A stretch of DNA of 64,000 bases from contig NZ_FOFI01000007.1 in the NCBI RefSeq assembly GCF_900110605.1, forward strand, positions 114,344 to 178,343, given 5' to 3'. The stretch comes from Epilithonimonas lactis (lineage in GTDB: Bacteria > Bacteroidota > Bacteroidia > Flavobacteriales > Weeksellaceae). Of this stretch, positions 25,777 through 35,298 are shown in pieces. The notes beneath the pieces are model-generated. The model saw only the letters and a list, made by a program, of their open reading frames with translations, made no database searches and was not told the DNA's origin. Position 1 is the first letter of the stretch. Each line of letters opens with the position of its first letter. A program made the position numbers and the translations under genes.

Positions 25777-26379
25777 TCAGTAAAGGATTTTTCGATTTCT
25801 GATTCTCAAAATATTATTTCTTTCCATTCCTTTTATGGTTCTGATGGTTGTTTCCACGCACAATCCTGTAAGATTGGCAAGTTCCTGACGTGTGTAAGGC
25901 ACTTGGAAGGCAAATGGTTCCTTTTCCTGTTGGCTGCTTTTCAGATAATCCAATAGAGAACGTATTTTGAAAGTCGGGCTGTTGGTACAAAGGATCGGTC
26001 CCATTTTTTGTTTGAAATAAAGGATCTGGGAAAGATGCCTGTTCATCATCAAACTGATCTCTGGATTTCGGTCCAGCATCGTCAAGAAAGCAGATTTTCT
26101 TAGCTTGAAGATCTTGCAGACCGTGATGGCGACTGCATTCACAGGATACGTCACATCATCTACAAAAAGCAGAGATTCGCCGATGCTTTGGCCAGTTTCC
26201 AAAATAGTTTGGAGTACTTCTCTGCCTTCATGGTTGTAATTGTTGAGTTTTACTTTACCGCTAATGATCTGGTAATAGTATTTGGGAACCTCATCTTCGG
26301 CAAAGATAGATTCACCCGCATGGTATTGCTCGGTGGTTGCGCCCAGCGATTCCAAAATGAGTTCATTGATGATCATCAT
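25777..26379 (-). CDS. Crp/Fnr family regulator, paralogue 1
   Basis: 200 residues. Residues about 10-115 form the cyclic-nucleotide-binding-like domain (EDEVPKYYYQIISGKVKLNN, then ETGQSIGESLLFVDDVTYPV). The C-terminal winged helix is TRQELANLTGLCVETTIRTI. The recognition helix keeps Glu and Arg at the places of FNR E209 and R213, but the FNR Ser212 place holds Ile. No FNR-type cysteine cluster is seen at the N-terminus. It resembles paralogue 2 at 27238 and probably has an unknown or no ligand. I infer it reads the shared palindrome. Confidence 0.9.
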   Translation of the reverse strand: MMIINELILESLGATTEQYHAGESIFAEDEVPKYYYQIISGKVKLNNYNHEGREVLQTILETGQSIGESLLFVDDVTYPVNAVAITVCKIFKLRKSAFLTMLDRNPEISLMMNRHLSQILYFKQKMGPILCTNSPTFKIRSLLDYLKSSQQEKEPFAFQVPYTRQELANLTGLCVETTIRTIKGMERNNILRIRNRKILY

Positions 26380-26787
26380 AATTTAATAATTGTAGATTTC
26401 TAATGATCAGATTTCGTAAATAAAAAACCAGAAGAAAGTAAGGTTATTTTTTGAATTTTCTTAATAATCAATTTTAAACCTACTATAGTTACAAAATTCA
26501 TTATTTCAGCATCTATTTTTAGCTTGATATGCTTCAATGCCTACCTTTCAAATATTATGCCCAATATTTATCAATTTGATATTGATAAAATTATAAACAT
26601 AAATTATTCTAACAAATAATTGCTAAAATTGATATATCCTTAATAAAACAAAAAAAAAGCTTCCTCCTGAATATATGATCACAAATAGAGTTGACAGAAT
26701 GATATTTGTTTGAGAAAATCATCATCTAATCCCTAACGTGACCAATATTAGTTCAGAACGAAAGCTAATAATCTAAAAGACAAAAGT
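26380..26787. other. 408-base AT-rich gap upstream of the first Crp/Fnr gene
   Basis: No supportable gene on either strand. It holds an inverted repeat TTTATCAA/TTGATAAA (26567-26574 and 26582-26589) about 190 bases upstream of the regulator start, and an A9 run near 26650. No ATGAY-N4-RTCAT site and no clean -7 box. Confidence 0.5.
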
Positions 26788-27018
26788 TTACCTTGCAGAA
26801 TCCTTCTTAGTGCTAGGCGAAGTTGCTGTACTGTCTGCAGTAGCATTAGAACCTGACATTGATCCTGTTGCGCTGTCGGTTTGTGGTGCAGGATTTGGAA
26901 TGGCAGCCGCACTATCGGAAGCCAAAGAATCGCTGGTCATAGAACTGTTTTGCGCTGTGTCTTTTTTTGAACAACTGATAATGAATAACACAGTCGCCGC
27001 TAATAATACTTTTTTCAT
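26788..27018 (-). CDS. small Ser/Thr/Ala-rich lipoprotein
   Basis: 76 residues. MKKVLLAATVLFIISCSKK is a lipoprotein signal with Cys16. The rest is low-complexity Ser/Thr/Ala/Pro/Asp with no fold expected, ending TSPSTKKDSAR. Such small lipoproteins are common in stress regulons of this group; function unknown. Its promoter (-7 TAGCTTTG at 27041-27048, minus strand) lies 23 bases from the shared palindrome at 27072-27085. Confidence 0.7.
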   Translation of the reverse strand: MKKVLLAATVLFIISCSKKDTAQNSSMTSDSLASDSAAAIPNPAPQTDSATGSMSGSNATADSTATSPSTKKDSAR

Positions 27019-27040
27019 AATGATTTTGTTTGATATCTAT

Positions 27041-27048
27041 CAAAGCTA
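27041..27048 (-). promoter_or_regulatory. -7 box of the small lipoprotein
   Basis: TAGCTTTG on the minus strand, an exact TAnnTTTG match, 23 bases downstream of the palindrome. Confidence 0.6.
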
Positions 27049-27071
27049 TAACACTTCTAGAGCAACGCTTT

Positions 27072-27085
27072 ATGACTTGAATCAT
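27072..27085. promoter_or_regulatory. ATGAY-N4-RTCAT site between divergent promoters
   Basis: ATGACTTGAATCAT. It is 23 bases from TAGCTTTG on the minus strand (small lipoprotein) and 22 bases from TAAATTCG (27108-27115) on the plus strand, which leads into the second Crp/Fnr gene, so it may serve both, including autoregulation. Confidence 0.7.
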
Positions 27086-27237
27086 ATCAAAAAAATAGTT
27101 TGTTGGTTAAATTCGCACATATAATATTTTAATTGATGAAAAATGGCATACATTTGAGTATAATCAATTAGTTACTAAATACTTATTACGTAACCAATCA
27201 TTCAATAAATTAACCTTCATATATCTTAAAAATCAAA

Positions 27238-27831
27238 ATGATCGCTGAAGAAATACTACTATCTTACGGTGCAGAATACGAAAAATTCAAACGTGGCGAC
27301 ACTATTTTCAGTGAAGGCGACATTCCAAAGTGCTATTATCAAATTGTAAAGGGAAGAATCAAACTCAATCATTACAACGAGGCTGGTAAAGAATTGATAT
27401 TGGCTATTCTGCAACCAGGATTGAGTGTTTGTGAACTGCTGCTTTTCATCGATAAAAAATATCCTGTGAACGCAGTCGTCTTTGAGGAAAGCGTTGTGCT
27501 GAAATTATCAAAGGCCAAATTCATACAGATGCTGGATGACAATCCGAAATTATCTAGAGATGTCAACAAATTTCTGTCGGAGCGTTTGTACTACAAATTT
27601 GTAATGTTGGAAAACAATTCGTCTTTACAGGCAGATGTTCGGATCAAAGGTGTTTTGGATTATCATAAAAGTTTCAGTCCGGACCAAAGCGACTATTCCT
27701 ACGAAGTTCCGCTGACAAGACAACAATTGGCTTCCATCACGGGATTGCGCGTTGAAACTGTCATTAGAACCATCAAAAATCTTGAAAAACAAGAGGTTCT
27801 GAAGATTATCAATCGAAACATTCATTATTGA
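27238..27831 (+). CDS. Crp/Fnr family regulator, paralogue 2
   Basis: 197 residues with the same layout as paralogue 1: cNMP-like domain (SEGDIPKCYYQIVKGRIKLN, then PGLSVCELLLFIDKKYPVNA) and winged helix TRQQLASITGLRVETVIRTI. The FNR-like Glu and Arg are kept in the recognition helix, with Ile again at the Ser212 place. A weak FNR-like box, TTGAG-TATA-ATCAA, lies at 27154-27167, but not at a promoter-like spacing. It is a single gene ended by a strong terminator. Confidence 0.9.
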   Translation: MIAEEILLSYGAEYEKFKRGDTIFSEGDIPKCYYQIVKGRIKLNHYNEAGKELILAILQPGLSVCELLLFIDKKYPVNAVVFEESVVLKLSKAKFIQMLDDNPKLSRDVNKFLSERLYYKFVMLENNSSLQADVRIKGVLDYHKSFSPDQSDYSYEVPLTRQQLASITGLRVETVIRTIKNLEKQEVLKIINRNIHY

Positions 27832-27851
27832 TGATCCGTACTTAAAAATAA

Positions 27852-27883
27852 AAACCCACTAATGATAGTGGGTTTCTTTTTTT
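27852..27883 (+). terminator. terminator of the second Crp/Fnr gene
   Basis: Stem AAACCCACTA/TAGTGGGTTT with loop ATGA, followed by CTTTTTTT. Confidence 0.88.
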
Positions 27884-27944
27884 GCAACTTCAAAACTTAA
27901 AAATTTGAGTAAGCTGTTTTGAAGTTACATGCAATTTCAATTAA

Positions 27945-28121
<177 letters not shown>

Positions 28122-28143
28122 TTAATTTTAGTGTTTATACTTT

Positions 28144-29310
28144 TTATATCCACGGATCCAAAACGACTTTTACACAGCCGTCTTCCTTTTTATGGAAGAT
28201 CTCGTAACCTTTAGCGACATCATTTAGGCTAAGTTTATGCGTGATGATATCATCCAGTTTTACCTGACCAGTTTCTACGTAATTCAGTAGTTTATCAATG
28301 ATCGTATGGACTGGACATTGTCCGCCTTTGATAGTGATGCCTTTATCGAATAATTGCCCAACTCGGAAGTTGTCATAATTTACAGGATAAACGCCCAAGA
28401 CAGAGACAATTCCACCTCTTTTCACGCCACTCATGCAAGCTTCCAAAACCTTGATCGAACCTTTTTCGAAATTCAGAACGGCTTTGGCCTTATCCAAGAA
28501 ATCTCTTTCTGGCTCGAATCCAACCGCGTCGATACAAAGGTCCGCGCCACGACCATCTGTCATATTCCTGATCTCTTCCACAGTCTGTTCTGCACTTTCC
28601 CAAAGGATGGTTTCGCAACCGGTCAGTTTTTTGATCTGGTCCAATCTGTATTGCAAAGTATCAATCACGATCACTTTTTTGGCATTGTGTAGAATGGCAC
28701 TTTTCGCAGACATCGAACCAACCGGCCCAGCTCCGAAGATCGCCACTGTTTCGCCACCTTTCAAATCGCCCCACATCACGCCAACATAACCAGTCGGGAA
28801 AATATCTGTAAGGAAAAGGACTTGTTCATCTGTCAGATTTTCCGACACTTTTCTGGGACCGAAGTTAGCGTATGGAACCCGCACGTATTGCGCTTGTCCA
28901 CCGCTGTAACCACCGTACAGATCTGTGTAGCCAAACATTCCGGCACCTTTCTCTGTCAAGATTCCACCTTCTGGACCATAGTGATCCGGATTGCTGTTTT
29001 CGCAGGCTGTCGGAAGACCGTGTTCGCAAAAGTAACAGCCGCCACAAGCAATTGGAAAAGGTACAACTACTCTGTCTCCAACTTTGAGATGCGTGATGCC
29101 CTTTCCAACCTCTTCTATGATTCCCATGAACTCGTGGCCCATGACCATTGGTCTTGCCTGAGGCATTCCGCCGCTGTACATGTGAAGGTCACTGCCGCAA
29201 ATGGCTGTTGAAGTTACTTTCAGGATGATATCATTTTGATTCTCAATGATCGGATCTTCTACCGTGTCGCAAGTAATTTTACCTGGTGCGTGAAAAACTG
29301 CTGCTTTCAT
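28144..29310 (-). CDS. zinc-dependent alcohol dehydrogenase (formaldehyde-dehydrogenase-like MDR)
   Basis: 388 residues of the medium-chain dehydrogenase family. Catalytic zinc ligands are seen in ICGSDLHMYSG (Cys) and VMGHEFMGII (His-Glu). The structural zinc lobe reads ACGGCYFCEHGLPTACENSN with the four expected cysteines. The NAD-binding motif is VAIFGAGPVGSMSA. Length and the long insert after the Cys lobe resemble glutathione-independent formaldehyde dehydrogenases. It lies between catalase and the DUF5670 gene, 30 bases behind catalase, and is probably part of the same stress transcript. Substrate uncertain. Confidence 0.85.
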   Translation of the reverse strand: MKAAVFHAPGKITCDTVEDPIIENQNDIILKVTSTAICGSDLHMYSGGMPQARPMVMGHEFMGIIEEVGKGITHLKVGDRVVVPFPIACGGCYFCEHGLPTACENSNPDHYGPEGGILTEKGAGMFGYTDLYGGYSGGQAQYVRVPYANFGPRKVSENLTDEQVLFLTDIFPTGYVGVMWGDLKGGETVAIFGAGPVGSMSAKSAILHNAKKVIVIDTLQYRLDQIKKLTGCETILWESAEQTVEEIRNMTDGRGADLCIDAVGFEPERDFLDKAKAVLNFEKGSIKVLEACMSGVKRGGIVSVLGVYPVNYDNFRVGQLFDKGITIKGGQCPVHTIIDKLLNYVETGQVKLDDIITHKLSLNDVAKGYEIFHKKEDGCVKVVLDPWI

Positions 29311-29340
29311 ATTTTAATATTTTGTGGTGATTTGATGTTA

Positions 29341-31482
29341 CTAAGCTGGATTGTTCCTTTCCGTTTCCAATTCCCAAACGCGGTGGTTGGCAATCGCTTT
29401 GATAAAAGATCCGTTCGCGTTTTGACTTTCTGCAGTGACGATTGCAGAATCCTTATGTTTCTTGCTTGCCACCTGACTCGCTTTGAAGATCTCATCTGTG
29501 TCTGTTCCGAAATAGATCGCTTTGCAATGTTTGTAAGCTTCATTCACAAAATGAATAGTTCCCGGTTTGTTATCCTCATTCAAAAGATTGTCTGAAGATG
29601 TTTTTCCGCTACAGATATATAAAGCATCAAAACAAACGCTGGCTGTACTTGTCAAAGAATGTTTTGGGGTGAAACTGCTTCCATCATCTGCTTTCACTGG
29701 TGAAAGACTTCCGGCGATGATTTGAACTTCTGCACCTTCTTCTTCAAGTTTTGATTTTAAAGAATTGACATCGGAAGCATTTACGCCATCTTCCATAATG
29801 AAACCGATCACTCGACTTTCTATGGAATCCTTCGCTGTATTTTTCATACTAAGCGCGTCTGAACTTTTAGTTGCTGGTTCTCTTTCCTCGCTTTGAAGTG
29901 TTTTCGGATCGGCATCTGCAGGAATACTTTGGTTGGGTTGCTCAAGTTTCGTCACATCAACGCCAACTTTCTTCGCTACATTTTTTGCTAGATCTTGATT
30001 AATGAAATTAAGTTGACCGACCATTCTTTCACGGATTGCCGGGATTTTCACTTTCGAAAGTTCAAAGATCAAGGCATCCTGAAGGTGTTTCTTTTCTGGC
30101 GCACTTTGGCTGTTGACAAACAATTTGGCCTGAGAATAATGATCCACGAAACTCTGGCTTCTGGCTCTCACTTTATGACCATCTACCCTTTCACCGTGGG
30201 ATACAAATCCGCCATCTTTCATCATCGATTGGAATGGACATCCACCACCCATGGAATTTGGCTCGTAACTCACTTTTCCTTTCGAGATCTGTTGACGCAT
30301 ATGGCCGTCGCGATTGTTGTTATGAACGGTATTTAGTGAACGATTGATCGGGATCTCGTGGAAGTTTGGAGAACCTAATCTTGATAATTGTGTGTCGGTG
30401 TAAGAAAACAATCTGCCTTGCAACAATGGATCATTACTGAAATCAATTCCTGGAACCAAATGTCCCGGATGGAAAGCGATTTGCTCCGTTTCTGCAAAGA
30501 AATTGTCTGGATTTCTGTTCAATGTCAAAGTTCCGAAGATCTGAACCGGAACTTCTTCTTCTGGAACTAATTTGGTGGGATCCAAAAGATCAAAATCAAA
30601 TTTATGTTCATCTGCTTCCGGAATCAGTTGTACGCCAAAATCCCATTCTGGAAATGCACCGCTATCAATCGCTTCCCAAAGGTCTCGTCTGTGAAAATCC
30701 GGGTCTTTTCCTGAAATTTTCGTTGCTTCATCCCAAGCTACGGAATGGACACCCAATTTCGGTTTGAAATGGAATTTAACAAAATGAACATCGCCGGCAT
30801 CATTGATGAATTTAAATGAATGAACGCCGAAACCTTCCATCATTCGGTAACTTCTTGGAATTGCGCGATCGCTCATCAACCACATGATCATGTGCATACT
30901 TTCCGGCATCAATGAAATAAAATCCCAAAATGTATCGTGCGCGGAAGAAGCTTGCGGAATTTCGTTATCCGGCTCAGGTTTTACAGCGTGAACAAGGTCT
31001 GGAAACTTCATCGCATCCTGAATGAAAAAGACAGGCATATTGTTCGCCACGAGATCATAATTACCTTCTTCCGTGTAGAATTTCACTGAAAAGCCTCTCA
31101 CGTCTCTCGCTAGATCTGTACTGCCGCGACTTCCGCCAACGGTAGAAAATCTGGTGAAGACTGGGACTTCTGTTCCAACTTCTGTGAGGAATTTTGCTTT
31201 GGTGAATTCCTTCAAACTCTTCGTCAGTTTGAAAACGCCGTGAGCTCCGGAACCTCTTGCGTGTACGATCCTTTCCGGAATTCTCTCGTGGTCAAAATGC
31301 GTGATCTTTTCTCTTAGGATAAAATCTTCCAAAAGACTTGGTCCTCTTTCGCCAGATTTCAAAGAATCTTGGTTGTTGTTTATCTTTAGACCTTGGTTGG
31401 TTGTCAACGCTTCGCCCGAGTTGTCGGTGGTGTGATCCTGAAGCTGATCTACTTTTTCATTTTTACTGTTGTCATTTTCCAT
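29341..31482 (-). CDS. katE: large-subunit catalase with C-terminal flavodoxin/DJ-1-like domain
   Basis: 713 residues, the size of HPII-type (clade 2) catalases. The active-site His is in [19 protein letters not shown] and the Asn region in [19 protein letters not shown]. The haem-ligand Tyr lies in [20 protein letters not shown]. The C-terminal 150 residues ([20 protein letters not shown] onward) form the class I glutamine-amidotransferase-like domain found in HPII. It removes H2O2 in the cytoplasm. Its promoter carries the shared palindrome (31575-31588) 23 bases from TATCTTTA. Confidence 0.96.
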   Translation of the reverse strand: MENDNSKNEKVDQLQDHTTDNSGEALTTNQGLKINNNQDSLKSGERGPSLLEDFILREKITHFDHERIPERIVHARGSGAHGVFKLTKSLKEFTKAKFLTEVGTEVPVFTRFSTVGGSRGSTDLARDVRGFSVKFYTEEGNYDLVANNMPVFFIQDAMKFPDLVHAVKPEPDNEIPQASSAHDTFWDFISLMPESMHMIMWLMSDRAIPRSYRMMEGFGVHSFKFINDAGDVHFVKFHFKPKLGVHSVAWDEATKISGKDPDFHRRDLWEAIDSGAFPEWDFGVQLIPEADEHKFDFDLLDPTKLVPEEEVPVQIFGTLTLNRNPDNFFAETEQIAFHPGHLVPGIDFSNDPLLQGRLFSYTDTQLSRLGSPNFHEIPINRSLNTVHNNNRDGHMRQQISKGKVSYEPNSMGGGCPFQSMMKDGGFVSHGERVDGHKVRARSQSFVDHYSQAKLFVNSQSAPEKKHLQDALIFELSKVKIPAIRERMVGQLNFINQDLAKNVAKKVGVDVTKLEQPNQSIPADADPKTLQSEEREPATKSSDALSMKNTAKDSIESRVIGFIMEDGVNASDVNSLKSKLEEEGAEVQIIAGSLSPVKADDGSSFTPKHSLTSTASVCFDALYICSGKTSSDNLLNEDNKPGTIHFVNEAYKHCKAIYFGTDTDEIFKASQVASKKHKDSAIVTAESQNANGSFIKAIANHRVWELETERNNPA

Positions 31483-31543
31483 AAAAGTTTACTTTGATTT
31501 TGTTCTTTATTAATTACAATAAATTTTTTTATTTGGTAATACG

Positions 31544-31551
31544 TAAAGATA
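31544..31551 (-). promoter_or_regulatory. -7-like box of catalase
   Basis: TATCTTTA on the minus strand, one mismatch to TAnnTTTG, 23 bases from the palindrome at 31575-31588. Confidence 0.55.
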
Positions 31552-31574
31552 GATGGGAAGCCAAGCGGGAGTTT

Positions 31575-31588
31575 ATGATTTGAGTCAC
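31575..31588 (-). promoter_or_regulatory. ATGAY-N4-RTCAT-like site upstream of catalase
   Basis: ATGATTTGAGTCAC on the plus strand, one mismatch in the right half. It is about 93 bases upstream of the catalase ATG. Confidence 0.65.
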
Positions 31589-31679
31589 ATCAGCAATCTA
31601 AATCCAAATAAAAACAAGTAAAATATCTTGCGGCAAATTCCAGTACACTATAAAATGCACTTTATAATTTATTTCCATT

Positions 31680-31693
31680 ATGATTAGAGTCAT
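31680..31693 (+). promoter_or_regulatory. ATGAY-N4-RTCAT site upstream of the glycosyltransferase trio
   Basis: ATGATTAGAGTCAT, a perfect match, 22 bases upstream of TAGATTTA (31716-31723). Confidence 0.65.
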
Positions 31694-31825
31694 ATATTAA
31701 AAATTATTTAAGATATAGATTTACAACTCGCAATTGCTCTTCAATGTCGATTAATCTTATTCTATTCTGATGTAGGGCGCTGGAAATACTTTCCATTTCA
31801 ATATTGTGATAATACATTTTTATCT

Positions 31826-32926
31826 ATGCAAAATATTTTATGCTTCAGCCATCTACATTGGGATTTCGTTTATCAGCGACCACAGCACCTGCTGACCCGA
31901 TTTGCCCAATTGAACAATGTCTATTATTTCGAAGAACCACGAGGCGCCGTTTCTGATTTCTATGAGATCGACTTGCAGAATGGCGTTTCCATTATTAAAA
32001 TTTTCATTTATGATGACCAAGACAACCGAAATCAAAGGTTGGAAAAGCTCATCAACAAAATTCTGGAAGATCAAAATATAAAAACCTATTCCTGTTGGTA
32101 CTACACGCCAATGGCTTTGGAGTACACATCGCATCTGAAACCAGAAGTCACGATCTATGACTCTATGGACGAGCTGTCAGCATTCCGTTTTGCACCGCCA
32201 CAATTGTTGGAATTGGAGAATGAATTGTTCAAAAAAGCCGATGTGGTCTTCACAGGCGGACATACACTTTACCAGGCAAAGAAAAATAGACATCACAACA
32301 TCCATCCGTTCCCGAGCAGCATAGACAAATACCATTTCAAAGCTGCGCGCTACAACACTTCGGACGCAGAAGATCAAAAACACATTCCCAATCCTAGGTT
32401 TGGATTTTACGGCGTCATTGATGAGCGATTCGATATTGAATTGTTGAGAGAAGTCTCTGCAAAACGGCCAGATTGGCATTTTGTCATCATCGGTCCGGTT
32501 GTGAAGATCGATGTCAATGAACTTCCGAGAGCTGAAAACATTCATTATCTCGGCTCGAAAAAATATGCAGAACTTCCAAATTATATCAGTCATTGGGACA
32601 TTGCAATGGTAATGTTTGCCATCAATGAATCGACAGAATTCATCAGCCCGACCAAAACGCCAGAATATCTTGCCGCTGGGCTTCCTGTGATCTCCACGCC
32701 GATCAAAGACGTTGTGAAGCCATATGGAGAAGCCAACTTGGTATATATCGCAGACAGTGCTGAAACTTTCATCGCTTATGCTGAGGAAGAATTTAATAAA
32801 GATTCCAAGAAAGAATGGCTGGCAAAAGTAGATGAATATCTAGCCGATGAATCTTGGGACAACACTTTTGAAAAAATGAATTTGCTAATCACTAATGCCA
32901 AAAAAACCAGTAAGATCCATGTATGA
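31826..32926 (+). CDS. GT-B glycosyltransferase (family 1 type)
   Basis: 366 residues. The N-terminus NILCFSHLHWDFVYQRPQHL is typical of glycosyltransferases found next to UDP-galactopyranose mutase. The donor half contains RFGFYGVIDERFDIELLREV and the nucleotide-sugar motif EFISPTKTPEYLAAGLPVIS with its conserved E. It may transfer galactofuranose or another sugar to a surface glycan. It overlaps the glf gene by eight bases. Expression is likely through the palindromic site at 31680. Confidence 0.8.
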   Translation: MQNILCFSHLHWDFVYQRPQHLLTRFAQLNNVYYFEEPRGAVSDFYEIDLQNGVSIIKIFIYDDQDNRNQRLEKLINKILEDQNIKTYSCWYYTPMALEYTSHLKPEVTIYDSMDELSAFRFAPPQLLELENELFKKADVVFTGGHTLYQAKKNRHHNIHPFPSSIDKYHFKAARYNTSDAEDQKHIPNPRFGFYGVIDERFDIELLREVSAKRPDWHFVIIGPVVKIDVNELPRAENIHYLGSKKYAELPNYISHWDIAMVMFAINESTEFISPTKTPEYLAAGLPVISTPIKDVVKPYGEANLVYIADSAETFIAYAEEEFNKDSKKEWLAKVDEYLADESWDNTFEKMNLLITNAKKTSKIHV

Positions 32927-34025
32927 TTTTTTAATTATCGGTTGCGGTTTTGCCGGATCGGTTTTGGCAGAGAGATTGGCCAAAGAAGGAAAAAAGATCT
33001 TGATCGTGGACAAGCGAAATCACATCGCTGGAAACGCCTATGATTTTTATAATAAGGAAGGTATATTGATCCACAAATACGGACCGCACATTTTCCATAC
33101 AAACTCGGAAGATGTCTTCAAATATCTAAGCAAATTCACAGAATGGCGACCTTACGAACATCGCGTTTTGGGAAGTGTGGATGGACAATTGGTTCCTATT
33201 CCCATCAATCTGACAACCATCAACAAACTTTACGGAAAGAATTTGAATTCGGATGAAGTTGTAGGTTTTTTAGCTTCAAAAGCTGAACTTCGCAAACCTG
33301 TTTTGACGTCCGAAGATGTGGTGCTAAATGTTGTCGGCAAAGAGCTTTATGAAAAATTCTTTCGTGGCTACACCAGAAAACAATGGGACCTTGATCCGTC
33401 AGAATTGGACGCTTCGGTGACTGCAAGAGTTCCGACGAGAACCAATGCTGATGACCGATATTTCACAGATTCTCTGCAAGCAATGCCGAAAAATGGCTAT
33501 ACAGAAATGTTTCAAAAGATGCTTTCCCACGAGAATATCCACGTAATGTTGAACACGAACTACAAAGATATTGTCGATATCATTCCGCATAGACAATTGA
33601 TCTACACAGGTCCAATCGACGGCTATTTTGATTATCAATTTGGGAAATTGCCTTACAGATCAATCGATTTCAAATTTGAAACTTTGGATCAGGAAAATTA
33701 TCAGGAAACGGGAACTATCAATTATCCCACTTCAAATCTTTATACAAGGATCACGGAATTCAAACATCTAACGGGACAAAAGCATCACAAAACAACCATC
33801 GTTTACGAATATCCGACGGCTGAAGGTGATCCCTATTATCCAATTCCAAGAAAGGAAAATCAAGACGTTTACAATCAATACAAAAGATTGGCAGACGAAA
33901 CACCAAATGTCTTTTTCACAGGGCGATTGGGAACTTATAAATATTACAATATGGATCAGGTGGTAGCGCAGTCTTTGGCGCTTTTCCGAAAGATCATCAA
34001 AGAAGAGAATGCAGTACAACAGTAA
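32919..34025 (+). CDS. glf: UDP-galactopyranose mutase
   Basis: About 368 residues from ATG 32919 (MYDFLIIGCGFAGSVLAERL); an upstream ATG adds eight residues but lies deep inside the previous gene. It converts UDP-galactopyranose to UDP-galactofuranose using reduced FAD. Seen: FAD motif GCGFAGSVLAERLA, the KRNHIAGNAYD segment, GPHIFHTNSEDVFKYL, ending in GRLGTYKYYNMDQVVAQSL. The overlap with the glycosyltransferase gene (ATGTATGA) and with the next gene (17 bases) marks a tight unit making a galactofuranose-containing glycan. Confidence 0.93.
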   Translation: MYDFLIIGCGFAGSVLAERLAKEGKKILIVDKRNHIAGNAYDFYNKEGILIHKYGPHIFHTNSEDVFKYLSKFTEWRPYEHRVLGSVDGQLVPIPINLTTINKLYGKNLNSDEVVGFLASKAELRKPVLTSEDVVLNVVGKELYEKFFRGYTRKQWDLDPSELDASVTARVPTRTNADDRYFTDSLQAMPKNGYTEMFQKMLSHENIHVMLNTNYKDIVDIIPHRQLIYTGPIDGYFDYQFGKLPYRSIDFKFETLDQENYQETGTINYPTSNLYTRITEFKHLTGQKHHKTTIVYEYPTAEGDPYYPIPRKENQDVYNQYKRLADETPNVFFTGRLGTYKYYNMDQVVAQSLALFRKIIKEENAVQQ

Positions 34026-35169
34026 TCCAAACAATTTCAAAAATCCTTTTCAATCCTTTCTGATGGCTGGTTTCGAATGTGCAGACCAGCAAAATGCCTT
34101 CGGGGAAAGAGTTGATCTCATCAAATTAACTGGACACGATCGTTTCATTAATGAAGATTATAAACGATTAACAGAAATTGGAATCACAACTATTCGCGAA
34201 GGCATCCGTTGGAGTTTTGTTGAGAAATCGCCTTTTGTTTACGACTGGTCGCAGGTCGAAGAGATCATTATCAATTCAAAAAACAACGGCATCCAGGTCA
34301 TCTGGGACATTTGTCATTTTGGATTTCCTGATGATTTGACGCCTTTGCATCCTATGTTTGCGCGAAGATTTTCACATTTGTGCAGCGCTTTCGTTTCGAA
34401 ATACAGAAGTTTGGTTCCAGATGGCGAATTGATTGTCACACCGATCAACGAGGTCAGTTTTCTGTCTTGGCTCGGCGGCGATGCTAAAGGCACGAGTCCA
34501 TACTGCGTGAATCAAGGTTGGGAAGTGAAATATATGCTGATGAAAGCTTACATCGAAGGCATTGAAATGATGAAGGAAGTTGATTCATCAATCAAAATAA
34601 TGACGACGGAACCTTTGGTCAATATCATTTCGTCCAATTCATCAGATTCGATCTCAATTCTAGAAGCCAACGAAAAACACCAGGAGCAGTTTCAGGTTTT
34701 GGAAATCCTGACAGGGAAATTATGTCCTGAACTCCGAGGCAAACCGGAATATCTGGATTTTATTGGAGTTAACTTTTACAATGATAATCAATGGACATTT
34801 CCGGAACATCAGTTCATTCCTTGGAATGAAACGCCACCAAGTCCACACTGGAGAAGTTTAAGTTCTCTGATAGAGGACGTTTTCACAAAGTATGGGCGTC
34901 CGATCGTACTTTCAGAAACCAGCATTCCCGAAGACGACAGAGTTGACTGGATCAAGATGATCACGAAGGAATGTCTTTCCATTCTTGATAGTGGTCTTCC
35001 GTTCTACGGCTGTTGCATCTATCCGATCATTGACCGGCCAGATTGGGATTTTCCAACTGTTTGGCACCACAGCGGGCTTTGGGATATTAATGATTCTCAA
35101 ACCTTGGAGAGGGAAATTCATGGTGGAAGTCTCAACGAATTGCAGAAATTAATTGCTATTAAAATTTAA
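34009..35169 (+). CDS. glycoside hydrolase (clan GH-A, family 1-like)
   Basis: 386 residues. The (beta/alpha)8 pattern is seen as GIRWSFVEKSPFVYDW, then VIWDICHFGFPDDLTPLHP. The acid/base Glu is probably in VTPINEVSF (NE pair after strand 4) and the nucleophile in PIVLSETSIP (strand 7), both where clan GH-A has them. It has no signal peptide, so it acts in the cytoplasm or on lipid-linked precursors. It may trim or recycle the glycan made by the two genes upstream. Its 5' end overlaps glf by 17 bases. The exact family is not certain. Confidence 0.75.
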   Translation: MQYNSNPNNFKNPFQSFLMAGFECADQQNAFGERVDLIKLTGHDRFINEDYKRLTEIGITTIREGIRWSFVEKSPFVYDWSQVEEIIINSKNNGIQVIWDICHFGFPDDLTPLHPMFARRFSHLCSAFVSKYRSLVPDGELIVTPINEVSFLSWLGGDAKGTSPYCVNQGWEVKYMLMKAYIEGIEMMKEVDSSIKIMTTEPLVNIISSNSSDSISILEANEKHQEQFQVLEILTGKLCPELRGKPEYLDFIGVNFYNDNQWTFPEHQFIPWNETPPSPHWRSLSSLIEDVFTKYGRPIVLSETSIPEDDRVDWIKMITKECLSILDSGLPFYGCCIYPIIDRPDWDFPTVWHHSGLWDINDSQTLEREIHGGSLNELQKLIAIKI

Positions 35170-35204
35170 GCTAACTAATTTTTTTTGGAGCTTCAGCTAC
35201 TTTT

Positions 35205-35218
35205 ATGATTTGAAACAT
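35205..35218 (+). promoter_or_regulatory. ATGAY-N4-RTCAT-like site upstream of the FAD/NAD(P) gene
   Basis: ATGATTTGAAACAT, one mismatch in the right half. A TA pair (TATGAATA, 35241-35248, a poor -7 match) begins 22 bases downstream. The start codon is at 35299. This is the weakest of the six sites. Confidence 0.45.
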
Positions 35219-35298
35219 ATGTTAATTTCTTTTTTGTGCGTATGAATATTCAAAAAAGGTATGTCATTTGAGTTGCACTTCTAAAGTTAAAGCAAAAA

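Larger units (their letters stand above)
31483..31825. other. divergent regulatory gap between catalase and the glycosyltransferase trio
   Basis: No gene. It holds two ATGAY-N4-RTCAT-type sites, each matched to a -7-like box in one direction: one for catalase, one for the glycosyltransferase. The rest is AT-rich. Confidence 0.6.

Noticed and set aside
26404..26787. Possible small genes in the AT-rich gap upstream of the first Crp/Fnr gene
   Set aside because: Only short frames without a usable start, ribosome-binding site or codon pattern; treated as non-coding.
27154..27167. TTGAG-TATA-ATCAA as an FNR-type site for the second Crp/Fnr gene
   Set aside because: No -7 box lies 22-23 bases downstream and the left half is imperfect; kept only as a weak observation.
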